Source: Candidatus Solibacter sp. (GTDB lineage: Bacteria > Acidobacteriota > Terriglobia > Bryobacterales > Bryobacteraceae). Taken from it: a stretch of 20,061 nucleotides of DNA. The notes beneath the pieces are model-generated. The model was not told the DNA's origin. It did no database searches and was given only the letters and a program-made list of their open reading frames with translations. Numbering within the stretch: the stretch's first letter is position 1; each line of letters begins with the position of its first letter. Below are positions 1 to 8,388 of this stretch, in pieces. The DNA is taken from assembly GCA_017883345.1 (NCBI GenBank), contig JADGNT010000003.1, positions 1 through 20,061 of the forward strand. The letters run 5' to 3'. A program made the translations under genes and the position numbers.

Positions 1-798
1 GCCACCGCACTCCTCGCCAAGTCCGTCGCCGCCTTCGAGAAAAACCAGCAGAACGAGAAGCAGTGGAACTGGAACATCGTCGAAACCCGCCAGCTCCTGA
101 ACAGGTCTGGCGAGACCCTCCAGAGCTTCCCCTCCGTCACCTCCGAATCCGTGATCCGCAGCAATGGCCGCCGCTGCAACGCCCTCACCGCGTGGGGCGA
201 TGGCCGCGCACCGTACATGAAAGATGCCGATCCCGAGGAACGCTGTCAAGCCTTCAACGCCATCAGCACGCCGTTCCAGGTCGAACTCCTGCTCAAGAGC
301 GCCACTGCCAAAGTCATCGAGCAATCCGCGTCGGCCATACGGATCTCCGTCCTCCCCGATAAATCGCGCACCAAATGGCCCGACTACGGTGTCCGCTGCG
401 CGGCATCCATCAAAGCCACCATTGAACTCGATCCCGCCACCTTCTTCCCCATCCGCATCGAAGGCGAAGTCGCCGAATCCGGTTGCGACGGCGAATTCCA
501 GCCGGTGGTTCATTACGAGACCTGGACGCGCCAGCCCATGGTCGGCCAGTTCCGCAAAGGCGCATCCTTTCGCGTCGTATACGCTCTGCAAAAAGACAAG
601 TTCGACAATCCCGCGAACAGTTTCTGGATCTCTACCGAGCAACACTACGTGCAGCCCTGGAATTCGGATGCCCGTGTGCTCTACTACTGGGGCCGCCAGG
701 TTCCGGTCAACCGCACCTCAGGCCATCGTCTGGTCAAAGACATTCAAACCACTGCCCAGGAATTCGGCGCGGGCTCGCTGCTTCGCTTCGACAAATAG
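1..798 (+). CDS. Unrecognised, probably exported protein (3' part)
   Basis: An open frame enters from the left edge in frame 1 and runs 265 codons to a TAG at 796-798, so the true start and any signal peptide lie outside the window. The visible part is a mixed alpha/beta sequence with several Trp and Tyr residues and four Cys (codons 59, 82, 134 and 161 approximately). It has no transmembrane segment and no catalytic motif I recognise. The style (a strand-rich segment with FFPIRIEGEV, then FRVVYALQ, then YVQPW) is reminiscent of acidobacterial periplasmic proteins related to LolA-type lipoprotein carriers, but this is only a resemblance. It ends 5 bp before the stop of the convergent VWA gene, with no terminator hairpin between them. 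I am sure it is coding and unsure of the function. Confidence 0.75.
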   Translation, partial: ATALLAKSVAAFEKNQQNEKQWNWNIVETRQLLNRSGETLQSFPSVTSESVIRSNGRRCNALTAWGDGRAPYMKDADPEERCQAFNAISTPFQVELLLKSATAKVIEQSASAIRISVLPDKSRTKWPDYGVRCAASIKATIELDPATFFPIRIEGEVAESGCDGEFQPVVHYETWTRQPMVGQFRKGASFRVVYALQKDKFDNPANSFWISTEQHYVQPWNSDARVLYYWGRQVPVNRTSGHRLVKDIQTTAQEFGAGSLLRFDK

Positions 799-803
799 CC
801 GCC

Positions 804-2924
804 TCACGGCAGCAGCACCATCGGCGACCGCCACACGGCGAACTTCTGCTCCGATGGATTCAGCACGCTCACCTGACAGGTGTATCTCCCCGGCTGTAAC
901 TTCCCGAGCGGCACGCTGAAGCCCACCGGCACCGCCTTCGATTTCGCATTCAGTCCCGCCGTGATCTTCAACGGCGCGGTCTCGAACGCCTTCACCTTGC
1001 CTCGGTAAAAACTCACGCTGGCTACCATCAGTTCCGTCTTCTCGGCCGCCGGCTGATAGGCTTCCAGGTAAACGTACATGTCCTGGTCTTTGCGGAACAC
1101 CCGCGTCACGCTGGGAATCAGCTTTTGGTTGTCCTGGATTAGCGGGTTGGCGGCCAGCAGTTTCTTGTCGCGCTCCGCGCTGCCTACCGTCGCCGCCAGG
1201 TTTTCGCGCTGGTAACTCAACACCACGGAACTAAGCGGAAGATACTTTTGTTCGGTGGTCAGGTCCGGAATCACGAACTTGGTCTCAAAAGTCCCCATCT
1301 TGCCGGTCTCATTTTCGCGCGCCAGGAATTTCAGAGTGTAGGCGCCGGGTTGCAGCGTGAAGCCGGTGTCGTATTCCAGATTGCGCGTGGCCAACTGGCC
1401 GGCCGTCTCGCCTTTCAGTTTGACCGCGATGTCGTCGCGAACCGTGCCTTGCAGCACACCTTTCGAGTCCTTCACTTCCCCGATGAAATCCAGCCGCGTG
1501 CTTTCCGCGCCGCCCTTTCTGGCCAGTTCGATGTCGCTGCCCGGTATCTTCACCGATACCGGAACGAAGTACCGGTCGCGCCCCAGGCGGAAGTAATTGA
1601 CTTCCATGGCCACGGTAAGATCCGTCACCGGGTCGCCCAGCAGCAATGCCTCCTGCAGTTGACGCTCCCGGTCGCCCGACGTGAACTGCTTGAACTCCTT
1701 GGAGGCAAAATAGCCCGTCCGGTAGTCGAGCTTGGCGCTGAGGTTCTTGTTGACTTGCACCTTGATGCGGCGGTAGCGGCCATCGGTGGCGGTGTTACTG
1801 CTGTAGTAGCCGAGGATGTAGTAACTGGAGATGTCCTTCTGCGCCTGCACCATGCCCAGCGAGAGATCGTTGTTGTCCAGCAGCGCCTTGCCGCCCGTAT
1901 CGGCAGCCAGCGTGTGCAGCGTTTCCTGCTGCGATTGAAAGTTGCTTTGCGCCGTCCGCTGCGAACTGCCGGAGTACATGCCCTGCCCTCCCGGCGATCC
2001 CTGTGTGGCGTCGCCCAGCGGCGCCGTGGCCACCAGTCCGCGCGCATCCACCGGGTAGAACGTCACGTTGTTGCGGATTGCCGCATTGATGGTGGCGCGC
2101 AGTTGCGCCTGATTGTCGATTCCGGTCCGCGTCATGCCACTGGCGAAGTAGACCAGTGCCTTTTTCTCGGAGAGGCTGCCCAGCATCTTCACCGCCGATT
2201 CCAAAGCCGCCAACTGGCGGTCCGTGTTGAAGATGTTGAACTCGCTGTCGTCCTGCGTGTAGGCGGCGCCGCTATCGGCCTCGCTGTCATCGCTTGTGCT
2301 GCCGTTCGCCGTCCCGGTATCGGACGTGGTCAAACCCCGGATCACCTTGGTGAGCACGTCGCGATCCGCCGTGAAATCCTGCACGACGTTCAGGCTGGTG
2401 GCGTAGGTCATGACGGCCACCATGTCCGATGGCGTGATCTGGCTCTTGACGAACTTCAACGCCGCTTGCTCCGCGCGGATCTGATCGGCCACGGGCATGC
2501 CCGCCTGGTCGAAGAACATCACCAGCAGGCGCCGGTCCTTGTACTTCACCTCGCCGGATTTGGCGGGCGCAATCGCCTTGGCCGACTTTACCGTCGCCGC
2601 ACCCGGAGCCGCCCCGGCCGCCGCCGCCACCGCCGCCACCGCCGCATCGGGCGCGGCGCCGGTTGTGACCCCGGCCGCTTCTTCCAGCCGTTGGAATTCG
2701 AAGACTTTGATCGGCTGCGCTTTGCCGTCTTCGGTGATGGTGAAGTCAAGGGGCTTGAGCCCATCCAGCGGCGCTCCGTTCTTGTCCTTGGCGGCGACGT
2801 TCACCACCACTAACTGGCTGTTGACTTCAAACTTGTAGGTCCCTTTCGGCACGCTGGGGACGTTCGACGGCTGCCCGTAGGCGGCAGCCTGCGCGATAAG
2901 TACGATAGCAATTAGTGCTCGCAT
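804..2924 (-). CDS. VWA domain protein of the acidobacterial TIGR03436 type
   Basis: This 706-residue protein starts with a short signal peptide (MRALIAIVLIAQAAAYG, residues 1-17), so it is exported. An N-terminal segment (about 30-80, with FEVNSQLVVVNVAAKDKNG and LKPLDFTITEDGK) is the conserved lead-in of the acidobacterial VWFA-related family. It is followed by an Ala-rich linker (about 83-120), a VWA domain (about 132-370, beginning RRLLVMFFDQAGMP) and a C-terminal region of beta-sandwich-like strands. The start is well supported: ATG at 2924-2922 has AGGAG six bases upstream, although the frame stays open to 3431. The metal-binding DxSxS motif is degenerate (DQAGM, residues 139-143), so metal-dependent ligand binding is doubtful. 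It follows the TonB-dependent receptor by 50 nt and is probably co-transcribed. Family function is unknown; an envelope-associated binding or assembly role is inference. Confidence 0.88.
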   Translation of the reverse strand: MRALIAIVLIAQAAAYGQPSNVPSVPKGTYKFEVNSQLVVVNVAAKDKNGAPLDGLKPLDFTITEDGKAQPIKVFEFQRLEEAAGVTTGAAPDAAVAAVAAAAGAAPGAATVKSAKAIAPAKSGEVKYKDRRLLVMFFDQAGMPVADQIRAEQAALKFVKSQITPSDMVAVMTYATSLNVVQDFTADRDVLTKVIRGLTTSDTGTANGSTSDDSEADSGAAYTQDDSEFNIFNTDRQLAALESAVKMLGSLSEKKALVYFASGMTRTGIDNQAQLRATINAAIRNNVTFYPVDARGLVATAPLGDATQGSPGGQGMYSGSSQRTAQSNFQSQQETLHTLAADTGGKALLDNNDLSLGMVQAQKDISSYYILGYYSSNTATDGRYRRIKVQVNKNLSAKLDYRTGYFASKEFKQFTSGDRERQLQEALLLGDPVTDLTVAMEVNYFRLGRDRYFVPVSVKIPGSDIELARKGGAESTRLDFIGEVKDSKGVLQGTVRDDIAVKLKGETAGQLATRNLEYDTGFTLQPGAYTLKFLARENETGKMGTFETKFVIPDLTTEQKYLPLSSVVLSYQRENLAATVGSAERDKKLLAANPLIQDNQKLIPSVTRVFRKDQDMYVYLEAYQPAAEKTELMVASVSFYRGKVKAFETAPLKITAGLNAKSKAVPVGFSVPLGKLQPGRYTCQVSVLNPSEQKFAVWRSPMVLLP

Positions 2925-2974
2925 GAGTTGCTCCTGTAGTTCAGTGATCGGGAGCGGTTGCTTTTTGGGCACGC

Positions 2975-5900
2975 TCAAAACCTGAACCTCAAATTGATGG
3001 TAAGTTTGCGCATTCCGGCGGCGGACGCCGCCAGACCGTAATTGGTGGAGCCCAAAACCGTACCCCAGTTGGTAATCGTCACGTGGTTGAGCAGGTTCTG
3101 CGCCTGGAACTGCAAGTCGGCGCTGCGCCGCTCCCCTATGCGGAAGATGCGCCCCAGCGACCCGTTCAGCGAAAACGTGGTTGGTCCGGGAATGGTGTTC
3201 CGTCCCGCATTGCCCCACAGCCCGGAAAGCGGCGCGGAGAAGGCCGCGGTATTGAACAACTGCCCGGCGGCTTCCACCGGCAGGCCCGTCGCGTCGGCCC
3301 TCAGCGTATTGCTCACCGCGGTTCCGCTCACCTGCGACCGATTGCCGCCCACCGTCGCCGTGAACGGGCTTCCCGAGCGCACGCTCACGTTGCCGCTGAA
3401 CGTCCAATCCTTCATCAGCGCGCCCTTCCAACCGTTCACCAGCGTGCCTCCAGTGGTGCCCATGCCGGTGCTGTACTGGAATTGCAGGTTTAAGTTGTGC
3501 CGCGCATCGAAACTGGAGAGCCCGCGTTCCGCCGCCAGATCCAACCAGTTCTGCGCCACCGGCGTATTGCCCTGTCCGCGCCCGCCGGTGCCGGCGTTGT
3601 CGATCGATTTCGAGAACTGATACCCGGCATTGGCCATGATGCCGCCGCGGAATCGCCGGTTCAACTGGAACTGCGCCGCATGGTAAATCGAATTCCCGTT
3701 GGACGTCTCGTAGATGTAGTTATGCGGCAGCAGCGATACCGCCGCTCCCGGAGCTACCGAGTTCGGAAGGAACTGTTGATCCAGCCGCGTGCCCTTCGTG
3801 CCCAGGTAGCCCGCCGTCGCGAACATGCCCAGCGGCAGATCGTGCTGCACCGAAAGCGTCCACGTCTGCGCATACCCGATGCGGTAGTTGGGATCGATGG
3901 CATAGGTGCTGCTCAGCGACTCGTTGGATTCGAGCAGGAACCCCGTGTTGATGTTCAACGGATTCGCCGCCGACGCGGACACGCTCAGCGCCTGGGCGAA
4001 CGGCGGCTGTTGCGCCATGTTGCCGGCGATAATGTTGTAGACCGAGGTGTTGTAGTACGCGCCATATCCGCCGCGCACCACCAGCGATCCCTTGTTGAGC
4101 GGCCGCCACGCAAACCCCAGCCTGGGCGAGAAATTGTTGCGGTCCGGATGGATCAAGGAACTCGGCAACTGACCGGAATACGCGCCGCTCTGGCCAGGCT
4201 GAACCGCCACGGCGGCCGTGTAGCCGGGTGCGATATCCAGGTTGACCAGGCGGTTATATAACTCGCTGACGGGCGTCGCGTAATCCCAGCGAATGCCGAA
4301 GTTGAGACTGAATTTGGCAGTGATGCGCCAATCGTCGTTGACGAAGAAATCGTATCCCGAGCCGCGGAAATACTTGTCGGGGTTGCCGTAGCGTATGGAA
4401 CTGGTGGCCGGGGAACCCAGCAGGAAGTCGGCCAGGTCGTAGCCCGTATTCGCCTGCGCCACGCCGTTCACCAGGTAACTCGTCACCGAGCCGTTGAAGG
4501 TGTAGGTGCCGCGCCCGTTGTTATCCGCCAACTGGTTGTTCTGCTGGCGGCGGTAATCGGCGCCGAACGAGAAGTTATGCAGGCCGTGGACCCACGTGAG
4601 GCTCTCGCCGAGGGCGCTCGTCTGGTTGCGGTTGAGCGAGTAGTTGCCGTCCGTGAGGCCGGCATAGTTGGTGAAACTCAGGTTGGGCGGCCCCCAGTTT
4701 GAGGCATTTTGCGAAGTGCCGGCGATGTTCACCTCCGCCGCCACATTCTCGCGATCGGCGAAATACGGCGAGGAGAGCTGGCGGCTGCGGCTGAAGTTGT
4801 AGCGCAGATTGTGGATCACGCGCGTCGTGATGGCCCGCGACCACGCCAGGTTGGCATTGATCCCGCGGCCGGAGCCGGTGTCGATGAATTGGAACAGGTT
4901 TGGTGAAACACTGCTGCTGCCCTGATATCCTATACCGCCGTTGATCGTATCCTTGCTGCCGATCTTGATGTTCGAGACCCGTGAATTCACGTTCTGCGAG
5001 TTGTTCCGCCCGCTCCACGACGTTTGATAATTGCGCGTCGCGAAAGGAAGATTGGGATTTGGAAAATACTGCAACAACGCCGTCGCGGCTGCGCTGATCC
5101 GGTTCGCCGGAATCTTATTGCCGGGGAACGGCGCGCCCGTCGCGGGGTCGTAGATGGTCACCGCCATGCCTTGCACCGTACTCTGCGAAAAATCGCCGCC
5201 GCGCTCCAACACCGTCGGCATGTTGACCGGGTCCGAAATCGTGCCCGTGCGATTGCGCTGCGCCTGATAGTCGAAGGTGAACAGGATGCGCTTGCTGGCG
5301 CTCACCAGTTTGGGAATCCGCAGCGGGCCGCCGAACATCACCGAGCCGCGGCCATTGGCGTAAACCGGTTTGTTGATCGTGGCGCCGGTAACCGAGAAAG
5401 TGCGCGCATCCCAGACCGAGTTATCCAGGCTGAAGGACGCGTTGCCGTTGTACGTCAAGCGCGGGTCGCGCCGCCCGTTGCCGAAGGCCATGGCGTTGGG
5501 ACGCCCTTGCCAGTCCGGGCCGCCGCGCCCGCCCAAACGACCGCCCATCTCGGGCGGGCCGCCCATTCCAGGTCCGCCCGGACCGCCCGGTCCACCGCCG
5601 CCCGGGCCACCACCACCCGGTCCGCCGCCGCCGGGACCACCGCCCCCAGGGCCGCCGCCGCTCGGCAGACTTCCCGAGCCGCGTCCACCGGTCGCCGTTA
5701 CGGAAGTCCCGCCCGCGCCGTCACCACCAGGACCGCCCATGCCAGGACCGCCTATTCCAGGACCGCCCATTCCGTCCGGCCCCATGCCGCGCCCGCCCAT
5801 TCCCCAATCGTTCTGCTGCGGCAGCCCGGCGGCAGAACTCAGGCTGCCTTGCACGATGAACGAGTTGGCGGCGCTCTGATTGAGGTCGGCTATCTCTTCC

Positions 5901-6445
5901 GTCTTGATCGCCCCTTCGGTGGTGATAGCGCTCGTGTCGGCCGATTGATTGACCTTCACCTGCTGAAACGCGGCTTGCTGTTTCGCCGCTGGACGCGCGC
6001 TTGCCGCCGCGCGCGCCACCGGCGTGGGCTTCGCCGCGGCCGGCTCGGCAGCGGGCGGCTTGGCCGCGGGCCCCGCCTGCCCGGGTTCCAGACTGGCCAG
6101 CAGCGCCGCCTCGGACAGGATCTTCAATCCCAGTTCGGCAGCCGGAGCATCGTGCGCCACGCCTACTTCCCGCGTGAGCTTCGCAAAGCCCAGCATCGCC
6201 GCTTCTATGGTCCACGTGCCGTCGGCCAGTTCCGCAAAGGAGAATACTCCGCGATCGTCGGTGGTGGTCACCACCTTCTTGTCACCCTGTATGGCGGTGA
6301 CGGTGACTCCCGGAACCGGCAGTCCGCCGGTCTTCACCGTGCCGTGATATTCCGCGGCCATCACTCCGCACACGGCAATGCAAGCCGCCGCTATGCACAT
6401 GAAAACCAGGCGCATCAAAAACGAATAAATTCTTGTGGCAGTCAT
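2975..6445 (-). CDS. Oar-like TonB-dependent outer-membrane receptor
   Basis: The 1156-residue protein is an outer-membrane transporter or adhesin of the carboxypeptidase-regulatory-like TonB-dependent receptor family that is abundant in Acidobacteriota. Visible order: hydrophobic signal segment (about 10-30), carboxypeptidase-regulatory-like beta domain (about 33-112, with GLPVPGVTVTA and TDDRGVFSF), Ala/Pro linker (about 120-157), short plug-like stretch (158-208), Gly/Met/Pro-rich low-complexity segment (214-310), then a barrel of about 830 residues with family signatures such as IYDPATGAPFPGNKIPANRIS and DFFVNDDWRIT. The C-terminus LTINLRFRF ends in Phe, as expected for BAM-dependent barrel insertion. 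ATG at 6445 is chosen because it precedes the signal segment and has GGGAC just upstream; ATG at 6415 is possible, and the frame is open to 6661. The substrate cannot be read from sequence. Confidence 0.92.
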   Translation of the reverse strand: MTATRIYSFLMRLVFMCIAAACIAVCGVMAAEYHGTVKTGGLPVPGVTVTAIQGDKKVVTTTDDRGVFSFAELADGTWTIEAAMLGFAKLTREVGVAHDAPAAELGLKILSEAALLASLEPGQAGPAAKPPAAEPAAAKPTPVARAAASARPAAKQQAAFQQVKVNQSADTSAITTEGAIKTEEIADLNQSAANSFIVQGSLSSAAGLPQQNDWGMGGRGMGPDGMGGPGIGGPGMGGPGGDGAGGTSVTATGGRGSGSLPSGGGPGGGGPGGGGPGGGGPGGGGPGGPGGPGMGGPPEMGGRLGGRGGPDWQGRPNAMAFGNGRRDPRLTYNGNASFSLDNSVWDARTFSVTGATINKPVYANGRGSVMFGGPLRIPKLVSASKRILFTFDYQAQRNRTGTISDPVNMPTVLERGGDFSQSTVQGMAVTIYDPATGAPFPGNKIPANRISAAATALLQYFPNPNLPFATRNYQTSWSGRNNSQNVNSRVSNIKIGSKDTINGGIGYQGSSSVSPNLFQFIDTGSGRGINANLAWSRAITTRVIHNLRYNFSRSRQLSSPYFADRENVAAEVNIAGTSQNASNWGPPNLSFTNYAGLTDGNYSLNRNQTSALGESLTWVHGLHNFSFGADYRRQQNNQLADNNGRGTYTFNGSVTSYLVNGVAQANTGYDLADFLLGSPATSSIRYGNPDKYFRGSGYDFFVNDDWRITAKFSLNFGIRWDYATPVSELYNRLVNLDIAPGYTAAVAVQPGQSGAYSGQLPSSLIHPDRNNFSPRLGFAWRPLNKGSLVVRGGYGAYYNTSVYNIIAGNMAQQPPFAQALSVSASAANPLNINTGFLLESNESLSSTYAIDPNYRIGYAQTWTLSVQHDLPLGMFATAGYLGTKGTRLDQQFLPNSVAPGAAVSLLPHNYIYETSNGNSIYHAAQFQLNRRFRGGIMANAGYQFSKSIDNAGTGGRGQGNTPVAQNWLDLAAERGLSSFDARHNLNLQFQYSTGMGTTGGTLVNGWKGALMKDWTFSGNVSVRSGSPFTATVGGNRSQVSGTAVSNTLRADATGLPVEAAGQLFNTAAFSAPLSGLWGNAGRNTIPGPTTFSLNGSLGRIFRIGERRSADLQFQAQNLLNHVTITNWGTVLGSTNYGLAASAAGMRKLTINLRFRF
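5585..5659 (-). repeat. 15-bp tandem repeat encoding Gly-Gly-Pro-Gly-Gly units in the receptor
   Basis: Within the receptor gene a GGTGGCCCGGGCGGC-like unit recurs in register, encoding about five GGPGG/GGGPG steps (residues about 263-287). It lies inside a longer Gly/Met/Pro-rich stretch (residues 214-310). Copies differ at third codon positions, which shows that the amino-acid pattern is retained despite synonymous drift. It looks like an in-frame tandem expansion. Confidence 0.75.
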
Positions 6446-6627
6446 ATCGTCCCGATGAGAAGGTGCCGGCCGGCCGGACAAGGTTGCGGCCGGGGCGCAA
6501 AGCTTAACGTCCTTAATACTTTCTTTACCGTCGTATGGTGGCGCGTTAAGCCCCGATAAGCGTAATGTGAAGACACGGCGATCTGTGTGACGCAGCGTCG
6601 TCCTCGTCAAGTTGTCCAAGTAGCGAC
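6446..6627. promoter_or_regulatory. Divergent intergenic region with 8-bp inverted repeat
   Basis: This 182-bp region separates the minus-strand receptor gene from the plus-strand kinase gene and must hold both promoters unless they lie further inside the genes. It contains a perfect inverted repeat, GCTTAACG at 6502-6509 and CGTTAAGC at 6544-6551, with arm centres 42 bp apart (close to four helical turns). An AT-rich patch (CTTAATACTTTCTTTACC) lies between the arms. No convincing -35/-10 pair was found in either direction. An operator role, for example for the adjacent OmpR-type regulator, is inference. Confidence 0.35.
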
Positions 6628-8388
6628 ATGAGCAACGGCAAAAATCGGCGGCGCGCGACACTTTCCTGGCTGTTCGTAGCCGGGCTCTTCGTGCTTTGCG
6701 GCGTGTTGGGAGTGCTGCAATACCGCTGGATCGGCGAGGTCAGCGTGGCCGCCCGCGACCGCCTCCGCGGCAGCCTCCAGGCCAGCCTCAACCGCCTCAG
6801 TCTCGATTTCAACAGCGAGATTGCCACTGCCTGCCGCGCCCTGCTGCCGGCCGCTCCAGTCTCTCTTAGCCCGGCGGCCGAAGCCGATGTGGCGGTGCGC
6901 TACGCGCAATGGAAGAAGACCCTGCGCCGCGGCCAGATGTTTCGCCACATCGCCATCGCGGAACCGCGCAATAAGGACTTGGTATTGCGCAACCTCGATC
7001 TGGATAAAGCCGTCTTCGAGACCGCTCAGTGGCCGCCCGATTGGGCCCCCGTCAAAGCGCGCCTCGAAAGCATGCTGTCCCCGGAGACGCGGCAAGGGCG
7101 TAGCTTTCCCGGGCCTCCCCCCGACGACCAGGGAATGCTCTTCGATCTTCCCGCCTTCGGCATTGCCGCGCCGGGCCGCCCCATCGGCCAATTCGCGCGC
7201 GGTGAGACCCCTTCCCTCATCTTCGATTTAAGCCCCGAGTATGTACGCGATGTCCTGTTGCCGGAACTGCTCCAGCGCCACCTGGAGACCGGCGGAACCC
7301 TCGAATATCAGGTGGAAGTCTTGAGCCGGCAGCGCACTCCGCTGGTCATCTTTCAATCCGATCCGGGAGCGCGCGTGGCTGCCAGCGCCGACGCCTCCGT
7401 GGGCCTGTTCGACACCCCATACGACCAGATCTTCCGCCGTTCCCCCGGTCCCGGGGGGCGCGGCCGCGGGCCCGGACGCGGCGGCCTGGGCGGCGATTCG
7501 GGACGCGATTCCGGACGCTGGCAGATGTTTGTGCGCCATCGCGCCGGTTCGCTCGAAGCCGTCGTGGCACAGGCCCGATGGCGCAACCTGGCGGTCACCG
7601 CCGGCGTCCTGCTGTTGATGATGGCAAGCGTCGCCGCCCTCATCACCTACACTCGCCGCGCCCAGAAACTGGCCGACCTCCAGATGGATTTCGTCGCCGG
7701 CATCTCGCATGAATTGCGCACCCCGCTCACCGTCATCCACACCGCCGCCTACAATCTGCGCGGCAAACTCGCCGCCAACCCGGCCCAGGTGGAGCGCTAC
7801 GGCGTCCTCATCCAGCAGGAGAGTGGGCGGCTTAAGGACCTGGTCGAACAGGTGCTCCGTTTTTCCGGCGCCACCGCCGGCCGCGTCATTCAGAATCCCG
7901 AACCCCTATCCATCCCGGACCTGCTCGAAGACACCTTGGAATCGGCCAAGGCGGTCTTCCAGGAGGCCGGATGCGTGGTGGAGAAGCACATCGATCCGGA
8001 CCTTCCCCTCGTCATGGGAGACCCCATGGCGCTCAAACAGGCTTTGCAGAACCTGCTCCACAATGCGGCCAAGTATGGCGCTGGCGACAGTCGCTGGGTC
8101 GGCGTCTCCGCATCCCGTACCGGCGGCGAGGCAAAGCCCGCGGTGGAAATCCGCGTGGCCGATCGCGGACCCGGAATCCCGCCAGACGAGCAGGCGCACA
8201 TCTTCGAACCCTTCTTTCGCGGGCGCCACGCCCTTCAGGACCAGATCCACGGCACCGGCCTCGGCTTGAACCTCGCCAAGAAAATCATCCAGGCGCACGG
8301 AGGTAGCATACAGGTGAAAAGCGCGGCCATCAACGGCGCCGAGTTTGTCGTCCGCCTGCCCGCCGCGCCTGCCGGAGAACCGGCATGA
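6628..8388 (+). CDS. Membrane sensor histidine kinase
   Basis: This 586-residue kinase has a first transmembrane helix (about 12-32), an extracytoplasmic region of about 285 residues with no domain I recognise, a second helix (about 320-341) and then directly the catalytic core with no clear HAMP domain. The H-box ISHELRTPLTV places the phosphorylated His at residue 361. The N-box (LLHNAAKYG, Asn479), G1 (DRGPGIP, 512-518), F-box (FEPFF) and G2 (GTGLGLNLA, 542-550) are all intact, so it should be active. The sensor region carries a Gly/Arg/Pro-rich insertion (about 274-297). Its TGA overlaps the ATG of the response regulator (ATGA), so the two are translationally coupled partners. It is transcribed divergently from the receptor/VWA unit. 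No strong Shine-Dalgarno precedes the ATG. The signal sensed is unknown. Confidence 0.95.
   Translation: MSNGKNRRRATLSWLFVAGLFVLCGVLGVLQYRWIGEVSVAARDRLRGSLQASLNRLSLDFNSEIATACRALLPAAPVSLSPAAEADVAVRYAQWKKTLRRGQMFRHIAIAEPRNKDLVLRNLDLDKAVFETAQWPPDWAPVKARLESMLSPETRQGRSFPGPPPDDQGMLFDLPAFGIAAPGRPIGQFARGETPSLIFDLSPEYVRDVLLPELLQRHLETGGTLEYQVEVLSRQRTPLVIFQSDPGARVAASADASVGLFDTPYDQIFRRSPGPGGRGRGPGRGGLGGDSGRDSGRWQMFVRHRAGSLEAVVAQARWRNLAVTAGVLLLMMASVAALITYTRRAQKLADLQMDFVAGISHELRTPLTVIHTAAYNLRGKLAANPAQVERYGVLIQQESGRLKDLVEQVLRFSGATAGRVIQNPEPLSIPDLLEDTLESAKAVFQEAGCVVEKHIDPDLPLVMGDPMALKQALQNLLHNAAKYGAGDSRWVGVSASRTGGEAKPAVEIRVADRGPGIPPDEQAHIFEPFFRGRHALQDQIHGTGLGLNLAKKIIQAHGGSIQVKSAAINGAEFVVRLPAAPAGEPA

Noticed and set aside
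1248..2813. 521-codon open frame on the plus strand opposite the VWA gene
   Set aside because: It is an antisense shadow: the minus strand has a signal peptide, family motifs and a Shine-Dalgarno, while this frame gives an Arg/His-rich sequence with no domain. High GC produces such long frames.
5024..6559. 511-codon open frame on the plus strand opposite the receptor gene
   Set aside because: It is Arg/Ala-rich, has no recognisable fold, and mirrors the Gly-rich repeat of the real gene.
6446..6661. Longer receptor start at 6661
   Set aside because: It would overlap the kinase start and add 72 residues before the signal segment, which would block export.
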